From positions 103,089-167,088 of the forward strand of contig CAJNOI010000146.1 of NCBI GenBank assembly GCA_905250115.1: 64,000 nucleotides of DNA, in the 5' to 3' direction. The notes under the pieces are model-generated. The model was given only the letters and a program-made list of their open reading frames with translations, did not search any database and was not told the origin of the DNA. Position 1 is the first letter of the stretch. Every line of letters starts with the position of its first letter. Below are positions 11,881-22,855 of the stretch, piece after piece. The position numbers and the translations under genes are program-made. This DNA is from Adineta steineri (Eukaryota > Rotifera > Eurotatoria > Adinetida > Adinetidae).

Positions 11881-12171
11881 TAGACATTTGAGATAGAGTC
11901 CTGCAAACCGGACGGGTACCCGGCCCTGGGTACCGGGTAAAATTCGCCGGGTCGGTTCGGGTCCCGGGTAGGAGTGTATACCCGGACCGAATCGATAACT
12001 AGTGACATCACCAAATTTCTAACATTTTATTCTGATACTATTACTAATATGAAAAAAGAAGTCACAAGAAATCTAATAATGATTAAACGATCCGTTAGTC
12101 ATCGCAATATTTCATAAAGAAAAATTTAGTTTCTTTGAATAGCTTTTTTTATGTTTCGGATAAAAAGCTTT

Positions 12172-12235
12172 TGAGGGTGTGGGTGTGGGCATGTGCGTGT
12201 GTGTGTGGATGTGAGATAAGAGCAAGATCCACATA
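12172..12235 (+). repeat. TGTGGG-like G-rich repeat, hairpin family
   Basis: GAGGGTGTGGGTGTGGG is followed by GTGTGTGTGTGGATGTGAGATAAG and a short complementary ATCCACAT. It is one of the longest G-rich arms in the window. Confidence 0.6.
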
Positions 12236-12309
12236 TTCAGCTAACTCCTGATTCACTTGTTTTTTTACGTAGTTTTACATAATATATATTTTTCTTTGTT
12301 ACTTATGAA

Positions 12310-12411
12310 TAGGGGTAAGACAGTTCCAAACTAGTTAAGTTCTTAGGAACTGTATAATAGTTCTTTTGACCAGTTCATCTGAACTTGGAACTATGAACTG
12401 TCCTACCCCTA
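12310..12411. mobile_element. 102 bp hAT-type MITE with 8 bp target duplication
   Basis: Termini TAGGGGTAAGACAGTTC and GAACTGTCCTACCCCTA are near-perfect inverted repeats. The element is flanked by direct repeats CTTATGAA at 12302-12309 and 12412-12419. An 8 bp duplication plus a TAGGG-type terminus is the hAT superfamily hallmark. It has no coding capacity, so it depends on a transposase elsewhere. Confidence 0.85.
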
Positions 12412-12732
12412 CTTATGAACGAAACTAAACGTATTATATTTATTGAATTAAATAAAAGTTTAGAAATTTGATCATATTTCGGAAAATGACTGAGTAGACC
12501 GGTTCGGTCCGGTTCGGGTTGGGTCTAGCTAATTCGGTCCGGTTCGGATCCGGGTGCATTACTAATCGGGTGGGATCCGGGCGTAAAAAAAATTGCCGAT
12601 TCGGTTTCGAGTACAAAAAAGTGCACCCGTGCAGGACTCTAAAGAAGAGCAAGGTTTTCAATTGTTTTTCCAGTAAATGTAAAGGGGATGCATTTCTACG
12701 AGAAAGAGCTAAGCTAGTCCATAGACGAGCGT

Positions 12733-13380
12733 TACTTGTATATCAAGCTTTATTAACTAACTTTTTTTCCAATGATAGATATAGGTGTCAAACTTTTATT
12801 GATATGGGAAAACTTGACAGATACTGTTGACAGTTATTATTTTCAACTGAAATATAGAAATCAGCTCTTTTTTTCTTATTGCCAAAAGAGTGTCACATAA
12901 CATCTCTTTGTTATCGCTTTAAGTTCTACACTTTTTGTGACGGTTAGACCAGGCGGCTCTTGTGATATCGTATCTCTGCTTATTTCGATATCTCACTCAA
13001 AACAGAAGTTGAATTTTGTCAAATTCGATGTCCAGGAAGGTTATGTAATCGCTGATGATCTAGATGAAGTGAAGCGATCATATAAGCTCTACAATTGATA
13101 TTATTAGACTTCTTTTTTGAGTGAGATATTGAAATAAACGGTGAAACGATAGCGTAAGAGCCGCCTGGTCTAACCGTTACAAAAAGTGTAGAACTTAAAG
13201 CGATAACAAAGAGATGTTATGTGACACTCTTTTGGCAATAAGAAAAAAGAGCTGATTTCTATATTTCAGTTGAAAATAATAACTGTCAACAGTATCTGTC
13301 AAGTTTTCCCATATCAATAAAAGTTTGACACCTATATCTATCATTGGAAAAAAGTTAGTTAATAGAACTTGATAAATAAT
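12733..13380. mobile_element. Foldback (long inverted repeat) element
   Basis: Arms of about 270 bp, roughly 12739-13010 and 13100-13375, are inverted copies with few mismatches. For example, the text around 12945 (GACCAGGCGGCTCTTG) is mirrored at 13158. The spacer is about 90 bp. Weaker similarity continues outward to TAAAGGGG near 12680 and CCCTTTA near 13427, which may be the true ends. There is no protein-coding content. It should form a long stem in RNA or single-stranded DNA. Confidence 0.75.
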
Positions 13381-13612
13381 AGAGCTAAAACAATTGACTT
13401 TTCTCACGGGCTTTTGAGGCACCCTTTATATCTATTAACTTCTTTTAGTTTGAAATCAATCTGATCCTTTTCGATAGAAATTATTAGTACTTTAGAAATC
13501 GAGAGTTTTTTAAATCTGATAAAGGCTAAGTAATATATAAGACGTTAACTAGTACACTATGAATATCTTTAGTTTTTACTTCAAAATATTTCTTTATTTA
13601 ATATGTAGCACA

Positions 13613-14771
13613 ATGAATATTCAACCAAATGAACAACCAGCAGTTGCTAATAATGATACTTCAATCTGTTTTAATGATGAACAACCAAATGTAAGTGTCG
13701 ATTAGTTCCTTATTATATAAATATTTTGATTAATATCTTGAATGAATCAAAGATCAGTTTATTTTACTTTATTTTAAATGTCAAAAGTTTAGATTTTCTA
13801 TGATAATGGGCTAAAAAATATCTCATTTTCGAAAAAAATACAGTTTTATCTACAATATCGTACTTGTACAGAAAATATTAGGAGCTATGAAAAACAATTC
13901 GTCTAAAATAATTCTTTTCAAAAATGATCTATTACAGAATTCATTGTCACCAAATATTGAATCAAGACTTAGTTCAACAGTGAATTATTCTCAAGATTCG
14001 CAGTCAATAAATGAATTAGTTGATTTGCATAAGAAACGTGTACGCAAGCTAATGATGAAGGGCTATATCTCTTGTGGAATATTGTTATTCATTGGTTTAG
14101 TATTATTAATTATAGGCTTTGTTCTACCAAGATGTAGGACTTATTCTCCTGGCTGCTCATCACCATATTTCGAATGTCTCGTTTGCGGTGGAACTCTAAT
14201 GTTTTTGGGCATTTCTTTTGTGTTGGTGCTTCTCTGTTTTAACTACTGTTGTGTAAAAAAACGATTTAAGGATGTAAATTTTAGCGTTAATGGACAGCAA
14301 CCAGTTGTATGGCGACTGGATGGCGAACAATGGGTACGATATTTGAATTATATACATGGTCCAAATCGAATATGGACAGAAAAGAGTCAAGTGACATCTT
14401 TCTATTGTCGACGTTCAACCTATGAACGATTGATGAATCGTCAATATGGTCATATTATTTTACATGAAAATGGTTTAATAATTGATGAATTATATTTTGT
14501 TTCATTTCGACAATATAAATTACGAAGTGTACAAGTACTCTATATCGATCAACATCCACAAATAAGAGGTTTAAGAATACATACTTATCTTGTAAGAGGA
14601 GACGCTAGTCGCAAATGCTATTTTGATTTATTTGCACCATCATCAGTTTCATTGGAACAAATACTAATAATCGCTGTACCATACATTATTAAAATATCTG
14701 GAGTAAGTGCACTCGATTCACCTTTGGAAGTAGTCCATCTTCCTGGATCAATATTGTCTACACATAGCTAA
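13613..14771 (+). CDS. Two-pass membrane protein of unknown function, two exons
   Basis: Exon 1 (13613-13690) encodes 26 residues and ends AAT/GTAAGT. Exon 2 starts at 13872 after TTGTACAG, phase 0, and stays open through to the stop at 14771, giving 325 residues. Exon 2 shows two membrane helices (around GILLFIGLVLLIIGFVL and LMFLGISFVLVLLCF) separated by a short Cys-rich loop (PRCRTYSPGC...CLVC). A soluble domain of about 180 residues follows (VVWRLDGEQWVRYLNYIHG... to the C-terminus). I recognise no catalytic motif; the soluble part is probably cytoplasmic because Lys/Arg clusters flank the helices. Function unknown; similar double-helix membrane proteins are common in bdelloids, which is a recollection, not a search result. 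Confidence 0.7.
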
Positions 14772-15454
14772 TAATTATCTAAATTAATCAATTTCATATT
14801 TTTTTCATACGTAAATGAATATTGATTTATTTTACAAAATCCATTCGATTGATTGTGTTTGCAAATTTCTCTTATTTATAAGCTTTTTTTATGTTGTAAT
14901 AAAATACAAAAATTATGAAGAATGATAGTATTAATTTAGATAGAATATATATAATTGTAGTATCGAATTTTTTGTATTTGTGAAACTGATCAAGCTGACA
15001 ATGTTCATATAAATAACAGAGTAACACGAGTAAAAAAAGCAAGAAATATAACAGACATTAATATTTGAGTATAAATAGAGCCATTCATAGGCAGCGGAAC
15101 GATTTCACTTTCAGGTAGGCTCAACTTTACAAACAAATTACTTCAGATAGCAGATAAGACTCAGATATTCTTCACCGTTAATCATTTGGTCATTCTTGCT
15201 GACTTTAATTGTTTTTGAAATGTAATGATTGTATGATAGTTTATTATTTAGAATGAAATCATGAACTATTCATGTCAATTGAAGGTATTTCAACTTTGAT
15301 TTTTTGAGATAAAATCAAAACAGATGCATTTTAAATCAAGTAGAACTAATTTTTCTTTATGACTTTGTTTAATCGTTATTGCACGTAAAACAGTGATGAT
15401 ATTTAAGTTTCTAAAATTCAGAACTCATTTTAAACAGAATTCGACAACAAACAT

Positions 15455-15501
15455 CATGAGGGTGTGGGTATACAAAGATACAGGCGTCCACATTCTCATG
15501 A
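15455..15501. repeat. Short TGTGGG-like hairpin
   Basis: CATGAGGGTGTGGGTAT is followed after about 16 bases by GTCCACATTCTCATG. This is an imperfect inverted repeat of the dispersed family. Confidence 0.6.
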
Positions 15502-15808
15502 TTTACAATCACAGCAATTGATGCGAATCCTGTTATTTTTAATGCAAGATCTGCTTGGCAAAAACATGAATGAGATATTTGATTGATTATTATATGATCT
15601 TACTTCAATAACTGAACTCTTCTTTCTCTGATCGCTATCATGTACGCAGTGCTTGTAACACATGTATCTATATGTAACGTCTATAAAAGTACATTCGCAT
15701 CGCCCCTTTATCCCGATAGACAAATTGTTAATTTATTTAACTTAACAAACTAAATTATTTATCGCCTTCTAGTACGGTGAACGGGAGCCATAACAATAAA
15801 ATATTGAA

Positions 15809-15878
15809 TACTCTAGAAAAAAGGACGTCTGCAGAACCTTTTTACATTCTGTCGACGTCCTTTTTTTTTAGAGAGTAT
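15809..15878. repeat. Perfect-stem hairpin
   Basis: ATACTCTAGAAAAAAGGACGTC pairs with GACGTCC-T(9)-AGAGAGTAT across a 24-base loop. It may be a tiny MITE or the remnant of one; no target duplication is clear. Confidence 0.6.
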
Positions 15879-16963
15879 CTCATCCTTGTATAATATTATC
15901 GTTGTGCGGTATAAAAATCGTCATTGAAAGAATACCGCTCTTGTTTTGTATTATAATATCTTTCTCATCTCCTTGTGGTGTGACCTCGATCGTTTTATGT
16001 GCATATTCGTATTCATATTCTATTCTATTCTCGTTTCATGCGTAACGAGTGATTTTTTTCCGGTAAAGTCTTTCCCTCGTTATATTGGCTGGAGAGATTT
16101 TCGTGGTATATCGCTATTGAGTGTTTTTGGTATCACTCTTTCTAGTGACTCTCGCTTGTTGTCGCTGGTTCTATATCATAGGGCACAACTTTCAAGAGCT
16201 ACCGGAAGAACTAATCTTGTTTGCTATTGTATTTTCTTTCTTTTATTATTCAATAAACGATTTATGTTTATCATTGATACATTATTTAATAATTTCGTTA
16301 TACAAAGCCACATACAAAAACAATCTTAATGTTTTGTTAGCCAAATAAATGTGTCTTTTTTGTTTATTTTTCGAAAGAAGATCCACTTTTTATCATACTT
16401 CTAAGATAAGCTATACATAAAGAAAGAGATCAGAAAACATTTAGAATTTAATATGCTGTTTTTCAGACTGTTGAAATTTTTGCTACTGATCCACTTCATA
16501 TTGATATAATTTTCAGTTCTTTATTAAAAAGATGGTGGAATAGAGAACGGAAAGAAGAAAAGAAACAGAACGAGGGCGAGGATGAGTAGAGGTGTCGTGC
16601 TCGGTGGATGTAGTGTGGGTGTTGCTAAGTGAATGATGTATTCACAACCACATTCCTCATAAGTTTGATCTTTAGGACAAAAATGAAGTCATCATTCTTT
16701 ATTTAACTATTTTGAGTTTATTCAATGTAATAAATTGAGGTTATAGTAATCAGTGGATGGATGTGAGTATACTGTTAGCATTGAAACAATATTTACACCT
16801 ACTGAAAAAGTGAATGAGACATCAGTATAAAATAATTTTACGGAAAATTGAACTACAATCGAATGAAAATGCAACTAATAAGATATACTCATAGATTGAG
16901 TGAAGTTCAAGAATTCGCTTAATCGAGTTAGATTTTGTTGTATGAAATATACTAGATATCGCC

Positions 16964-17728
16964 TTAGATTGCTTCTAGCTCTGCCTGTTCGTAGTTAGGT
17001 AACAGACTTCGCTTCGGATGCAATAGTGTCCAGGTCAATTGTGCAATAATAATAGGCGCTAATTGAAATATATAAGACCAAAATTCTTGTTCACGTGTAG
17101 GAAGGTAATAATCGGGAACAGAAATGAAGGTATGAAAAACGGCAACAACTAATGAAGAGAAACTTGCGATACCTAATAGTACGATCGCTTTTATTCCTAT
17201 ATCTTTCGATGTTCTTGTTAGAAACCAGAGTAAATAGAAAAGTTCAGTTAAGCATAAAACAATCGATGCGGAAATTTGTCGAAGTAAAAAACTTGTTTTA
17301 ATCATCTTTGTTTTGTGGGAGAGTTGTTCAGCTGTAGATAATAGAGCAGCAGATACGATGACGCACACTATTGTTAGAATACGAATTATTCGAGCGAAAG
17401 ATGGTTGAATGGCACGGGCTTGAAGTAGAAAATCATAATTTGCTACAATAATTAGCCGTTGTCCAATGGCTAGAAGAGCAGTTCCAGCTGTGTATCGAGC
17501 ACGAGATTTTTGCATACCGGTAGAGAATATTACACGAAGTACAAGTTCAGCAAAGATGGTTAAATGAGAAATAAGAAGTAGAATACTGATACGACGTGGA
17601 ATAAATCGTGATTGAATACATTGAATAATCCAGACAATCAATGAAAGACCGACAAGAAAAGCAAAGATACAAGCAGCTGGTTGGTTTGGTTCGTACGCTG
17701 AAAAGGGATAATTAGTAAAATTAACCAT
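16964..17728 (-). CDS. RTA1-like seven-transmembrane protein
   Basis: 254 residues, single exon, with seven hydrophobic segments. Landmarks fit the RTA1/lipid-translocating family of fungi: an N-terminal YEPNQPAACIFAFLVGLS (fungal proteins have Y.PS...N..F..LF), an acidic residue in the third segment (AELVLRVIF), a GQRLIIVANYDFLL segment, and a closing ...LLHPKRSLLP (compare the fungal HPG motif). Known members are fungal plasma-membrane proteins linked to stress and lipid or drug resistance; the transport activity is not well proven. An RTA1-type gene in a metazoan would suggest transfer from a fungus, but the assignment rests on motif spacing only. An unrelated bdelloid 7TM family is the alternative. 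Confidence 0.5.
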   Translation of the reverse strand: MVNFTNYPFSAYEPNQPAACIFAFLVGLSLIVWIIQCIQSRFIPRRISILLLISHLTIFAELVLRVIFSTGMQKSRARYTAGTALLAIGQRLIIVANYDFLLQARAIQPSFARIIRILTIVCVIVSAALLSTAEQLSHKTKMIKTSFLLRQISASIVLCLTELFYLLWFLTRTSKDIGIKAIVLLGIASFSSLVVAVFHTFISVPDYYLPTREQEFWSYIFQLAPIIIAQLTWTLLHPKRSLLPNYEQAELEAI

Positions 17729-20696
17729 ACTGTTTAGTTGAATCGTATTTGCAGTTGATTACAATCTAATCTCGTCTATTTGTCACATTCTCTTCTATGG
17801 AAGAATAATTCTTGATAAAAATTTCAATTTTTTTGTGAATGTTTGTGGCAGTATTGTTATTAGCTACTAATTTTTTCTCCGTTCTGTTGAAAATGTAATG
17901 CCACACCAACAACACATACAAAATACTTCTTTCTTTCTGTCAAATTCAAGGACAAACTATGAATAACAAAGAAAGAAAAAAAGAAAATACCACCATCTTG
18001 CAGAATGAGACAAAATATAGAATACGTTTGATTGAGAGACGACGGCTATATCGTGCCATCTAGATTATTCTCTTATGCTGTTCTGATGCATTTTTTAACA
18101 GAAAAGAAGGAAAAATAATGCCGTGGATGTTTTGTTGATTTGGCATAAGACTAAATATTATATGTTAGTAATCGTGTTATTCATGCTGCCTTTTCTTTTT
18201 CTTTTTCATACTTGAAAGAATGCTATCTGTGACACCATTCTTTCTACTCTCTTCTTCTTTTCGTTTATATGATGGAAAAGAGATTGATTAATCCCAAATG
18301 AGAGCTCACATTATAATTTGTGTTAATTCTGTTTAAGTAACTTGAAATTCAAGATTAATAAATATTCTTTCTTGATATTTCTCTTGTATACATAAATGAA
18401 ATGGCACATGTTAACATGTTGTTTCTGCACTATTGTATTTGCGTCTATAGGTTACGTTTGCTTTGCATAATGCAGTACCTTCAAATACGAGTGGACTTCG
18501 ATTAAACCATTTTCAATTGAAATACACTTTTTATGAATTTTAATGATTATAAATCATTGGACGTTCCTATCATAATCGACCAATTATTTGTATCATATTG
18601 AAAATTTGAAAGAAAAGAAGAAACACTTGTTGAAAATCTATCTAAATCGGTGACAAGAATATAATCAGCTGTTAAAAGATATCCTTTATCTATTAGTATA
18701 TTGTAACAATAAACAGGTCGATCCGTATGATCTGGATACGTTCTTTATAATATAACATATGTATAGTATAGTTTTCTCTTTTGAAATACTTATAAGAAGA
18801 AGAATACGAGATAATGAGTAGAAAAGATCGGCGATCAGTTCAATATGACTTCGATAGTCGCTGAGACAGATTCGATTCAGGATACTCACGTCCGAAAAAG
18901 AAACGATTGCCGAATGGTGTATATGAACGACAAATACTTATAGAAGACAAAGTCACATGAATTACTGTTCTAGCTATTTTCAATAATGTGCTATTACTTG
19001 AATATTTCTTGACGAAAAAGAACGTTTTACAAATATGCTTTGCATTTGATCAAAGATGATTTGTAATAGTAAGCTATATAAGAAAAAACTCAGCAAAAGT
19101 TAGAGTAGGAGTGTGAAGAAGAAGATGACCCACACCCACCCTCGAACATAGAAGAAAAGACGATTAAAATGTTTCATATTTCATCCGTCTCCGATCTGTA
19201 CAACACATACTCCTTATAATGTGTTTATTCTTGTCATACATCACTACTTTCTGTACGATAGTATACTCCATGATCAAAAACTCAACGATCACATTCATGC
19301 TTTCACTTAGATCAAAATATCAAAAACTTTCTATTATCAGTAACTGATGCTGATCAATACGATTCAGCATCGCTTTGCTTTGTTGTCTTTCATTCTTTTT
19401 CTCTACCATGAATTTGTGATGCATATACAGAGGTATACGTGTAGCTTCTATTTTCTTCCACAATAAAGATACCGAAGGAGGTCCTTCTCTTATGAAAACA
19501 TCCAAATGTCTCTGAAAAATGTTTTTCCAATGGAAACGATCTGTAAAAGATCACCATGAACTATAAACACTTATGAAAATGAGGAAAATATCACAAATGT
19601 TCTTCTGTACTGGATTCTATCACAAGAACGAATTCAGTCGGCATTCCTTTCAATACTAGTAGCTTCTTTAAATAGCCTACCATATCAGTCAACTATAGAA
19701 AGAATATGCTTATGGTAGAAGATATCTTTTCTGACATTTAACAGTTTTCATATTTTTACAAACTCATATAGTCCTTCACACCGGCCATGTCTTTTTCTTT
19801 CTGCCTCGTATATTTTTTTCCATTTAATCCTCGCTGGATACGTGCTATTTTCTCTTATTATTAACTTTGTCGTTCATTCGTTGTAATCTTTTGTGATATA
19901 CACAAACACATACCAGTACCGTTAGTCTCTATGTCTAGATGTCTTTTTCATTCTTGTTTCCCTTTCATAATGAGCAAATCACTTCATATGAGAATCGTGT
20001 CGAAGATCTTTTGTCTTTTCATAATGAACTTTGTCTCATGCACTTAGTCAAACTTTTTTTTGCAAAATGTGAGTACGATTGTGCGTTATACCAATTCATA
20101 TTTTTTCAAAGACCAATGTTTTATAGCAAACTGTAATTAAAATGTATAAATTACGATTACAATTTTGTGTCTAACACAGAGGTACATTCTTGCAAAGATA
20201 AAAACATGTTTGCATATGATGTATATCTTCTCTGACAATTACATGTGTTTTCGAGCATAACGAGAGAATCAGTACAGTGGAGCAGAGTGAGAAAGATGCT
20301 CGAGTGATTTGATTTCGCTCTTGAGCAGTTCCCTTTTTCTTCTGCCACAAGGAATTAATTAAGAAAATTATTATCCATGCCAGAATCACATGTTATCACG
20401 ATATAAATTTGATATTTGCTTCTATTCTAATGCAGTTATCCGATGACGTCGATGAATATTGCTATAAGCGGTTTGAAACATGTTTTCTGTCGTAATTCAA
20501 TGATAATGAGCATTTTCTTTCCATATTTGACGAGGCGAAAAATAAAAAACATTACAACGTTCTTCTTTTTCCCGTGCAGTATTTAATGAAGCAATAAATA
20601 ACATTTGTGTAATTGTGCTTTTTCTCTTTTCCAGACGGCACTTTAGCGCACACACAACATTAAGATATTCTTCGATCATTTATACTTTGTAAATTA
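17729..20696. other. Long intergenic region
   Basis: About 3 kb with no gene I can support; short open frames here are not conserved-looking and have no domain features. It holds a C-rich repeat relic at 19104-19144 (CCCACACCCACCCTCG after a GGAGTGTG arm). Confidence 0.4.
19104..19144. repeat. Degenerate TGTGGG-like hairpin
   Basis: TAGGAGTGTGAAG, loop, then GACCCACACCCACCCTC; the left arm is decayed. Confidence 0.45.
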
Positions 20697-21698
20697 ATGA
20701 TGGCTGTCGTTTCTATGAACCAGAGTGTTACTGATGAAACTAGCCAACAACAATCATCAGAGGTTGCTCTCGTATATATCATCTTATCACCACCTGTTCG
20801 CTTTTCACTTATTCTTATTTTCGAAATTCCATCTCTTATCTGTTCTTTTATTACTCTCTACTATTTATTGATCGATCGAAACCTACGAAATGCACTACAC
20901 AATCATGTCATAATTGCCCTTCTCATTCTTACATCTTGCATTCTACTCATTTGCTTTACACCTTACCTTAGTTATATTCGTTTAGGCTATGTTATGCCTC
21001 AAATACCTATTGTATGCTATCTATGGTGGTTGTTTGGTTCAGCTGGCTTTAATATGATGGGCATTCTTATGGCATGGGCATCGATCGAACGACATATTCT
21101 GGTATTTTCGAGTCACTGGGTGGCTACTAGAAAGAAACGCTTCTTTGTTCATTACGTTCCGTTGGCAAGTATTGTTTTCTATTGTCTTGTTTTCTATGTT
21201 ACCATTGATTTCTTTCTTCCATGTGAAAACACGGTCTATTACACGAAAGATTGGTGTGGTAATCCTTGTTATTTTTCTATAACAGCGGTTAACATGTACG
21301 ACACCTTAGTCAACGGCATTTTACCTACTATTATTCTTATCATTTCCAACATTTTCTTGCTCATTCGTGTGGTAAAACAAAAACATCGTCTCCGTCAAAA
21401 CGTTCAATGGCGTAAATATCGACGAATGCTCATACAACTGTGTTTCTGTTCGGGGCTTTATCTATTTTTCAATCTTCCGTATTGGATGGGAGTTCTCCTT
21501 CGTATCTCTGGTATGGCCAATACTACACTGGATCAATACCAATTCGTTGCGTCTTATATGAGTTATCTCATGTGTCTTTGGATGTCATTTGTATGCCTTG
21601 CAGTATCACCTGATGTTTTGACAAAAATCAAGCAATGGAAGAGAATACCACGGCATGCTAATGCGATTGTTCCACAACAACCAATCATTGGAAGTTAA
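20697..21698 (+). CDS. Rhodopsin-like (class A) G-protein-coupled receptor
   Basis: 333 residues, single exon, seven hydrophobic segments. The end of helix 3 reads WASIERHILVF, an E-R-H variant of the D-R-Y motif. A conserved Cys lies before helix 3 (PIVCYLWW) and its likely disulfide partners lie in the second extracellular loop (CENTVYYTKDWCGNPC). Helix 6 lacks a clear CWxP (LFFNLPYW) and helix 7 has a degenerate NPxxY (CLAVSPDVL). Bdelloid genomes carry very large single-exon receptor families of this style; the ligand is not predictable. N-glycosylation sites (NQS near residue 8) fit an extracellular N-terminus. The first two codons are ATG ATG; either may start. Confidence 0.8.
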   Translation: MMAVVSMNQSVTDETSQQQSSEVALVYIILSPPVRFSLILIFEIPSLICSFITLYYLLIDRNLRNALHNHVIIALLILTSCILLICFTPYLSYIRLGYVMPQIPIVCYLWWLFGSAGFNMMGILMAWASIERHILVFSSHWVATRKKRFFVHYVPLASIVFYCLVFYVTIDFFLPCENTVYYTKDWCGNPCYFSITAVNMYDTLVNGILPTIILIISNIFLLIRVVKQKHRLRQNVQWRKYRRMLIQLCFCSGLYLFFNLPYWMGVLLRISGMANTTLDQYQFVASYMSYLMCLWMSFVCLAVSPDVLTKIKQWKRIPRHANAIVPQQPIIGS

Positions 21699-22017
21699 AA
21701 ACAGAGAACTATAATGATGCGAAGATAGTTTTTTCTCTTTTTAATCAAAATAAATGTTGTGTTAAATTGTCTTTTTCAAAATGTATTTCTTTTTGCATTA
21801 CCCTACTAAATAAATATTGTATTCAACAATCATTGAGTTCTACTAGAACATACCAGGAAAACTATCGATTCGGCAAAATGAGGGTGTGAGTGTGGATTTA
21901 TTTTTAGATTTTTCTAAAATGACATTCTTGTAATTCATGTTTAAAATTTATTAACAAATACAATTTTAGATTGTTGAAAGTATCAAGAATAGTAGTCATT
22001 TTCGGTCTCACAGAGGG
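21699..22017. other. Intergenic region
   Basis: Holds a G-rich arm (GAGGGTGTGAGTGTGGAT, 21878-21898) of the dispersed family and nothing else recognised. Confidence 0.4.
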
Positions 22018-22855
22018 TTAGATAGAGTAGTATGATGTCTTTTTGATTTGACAGCTGGTCGTTGGATATGAAATGACATGTTTTTCAAGTTGATAACGTA
22101 CTGGACCCATTTTGCTCGTTGATAAACCTGTTGCCATTTCAACTCGTTTCAAAAAATCCAACTTTTTTTCACCAGGTAACACCGTTATTGAAGCGGATTC
22201 TGGAAGATTCTCGAATGTAACAGTTCCAATATCCATCGGCTCATCGTCTGAATCAGCACTTATAGTTCTCAACTGTTCAATTGTACACACTTCATACCAC
22301 AATGAAACCACTTTTATCATTAAAGTAAGATACTATGTCGAGCATGCCAAAATGTTCATCTTCTAATGGTAAATCGGCATGTTTGATCAGAGATGACAAA
22401 GATGATTTTTGTTGAAAAATTAAATGTTGATCTAGAATTTCGATAAGACGTTTTGTTATAGTATCCAATACTTGAGAAAGATAATTCAACGGTTTAACAA
22501 GCATTGCCGGCACTAATCCTTTATATGCAAAGTCGCCAAAATAACTTCCAGTTAATAATTTGATTCCTTCCTTGTGATTTACTTTAGAATAACCATATAT
22601 GGGCAGTATCTGTGAATATTTTGTCTTTCTATCGTTAGATTCAAAAAAATTCGATAGTTCATTGCCAAGTTTTAAATCCGGAATTAGTTCTGTAGGTAAC
22701 AAGACAAAACACCAGCCATTCGTTATGAATTCTGTTTCCATTCGTTTTATTTCGATCCAATCGGTCAGATATAATATTTTATTCAGATCAATAATTGCTT
22801 GAGGTTTATTATTGTTCGACGAAAACATATCCGAGTAATTTCGAGCGTTAAACAT
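22018..22855 (-). pseudogene. 2-oxoglutarate/Fe(II) oxygenase (isopenicillin-N-synthase-like) with internal deletion and frame change
   Basis: From 22855 an N-terminal oxygenase-like region reads well for about 183 codons (NGWCFVLLPTEL, GYSKVNHKEGIKLLTG, MLDIVSYFN). It then runs out of frame near 22305. A second frame picks up at once with LWYEVCTIEQLRTIS and continues to 22018. The segment that should carry the HxD...H iron ligands and the R-S motif is absent between them, so roughly 100 codons appear to be deleted, with a shift. No splice pair explains the join: the only GT-AG pair spans 25 bp. Without the metal site the product would be inactive. The family name is inferred from the N-terminal style and the MLDIVSY context. 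Confidence 0.6.

Larger units (their letters stand above)
11894..12641. mobile_element. GC-rich terminal-inverted-repeat element (possible hAT MITE), with a nested element
   Basis: A perfect 12 bp inverted repeat, TAGAGTCCTGCA at 11894-11905 and its complement at 12630-12641, bounds a 748 bp segment. Both inner flanks carry GC-rich arrays of CCGGGT/GGTTCGG type (11907-11990 and 12498-12585), sharply different from the AT-rich surroundings. No matching target duplication is visible. The smaller element 12310-12411 and a G-rich hairpin (12172-12235) lie inside it, so it is old. The open frames that cross it are by-products of the GC-rich repeats. Confidence 0.55.
14772..16963. other. Intergenic region with hairpins
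   Basis: No supported gene. It contains a short G-rich hairpin (15455-15501), a 21 bp stem hairpin (15809-15878), and a degraded G-rich stretch near 16567-16660. Open frames near 15946-16348 are low-complexity and overlap each other. Confidence 0.45.

Noticed and set aside
12519..12830. 103-codon frame across the GC-rich element
   Set aside because: It spans element ends and a foldback arm; composition reflects GGTTCGG repeats, not a protein.
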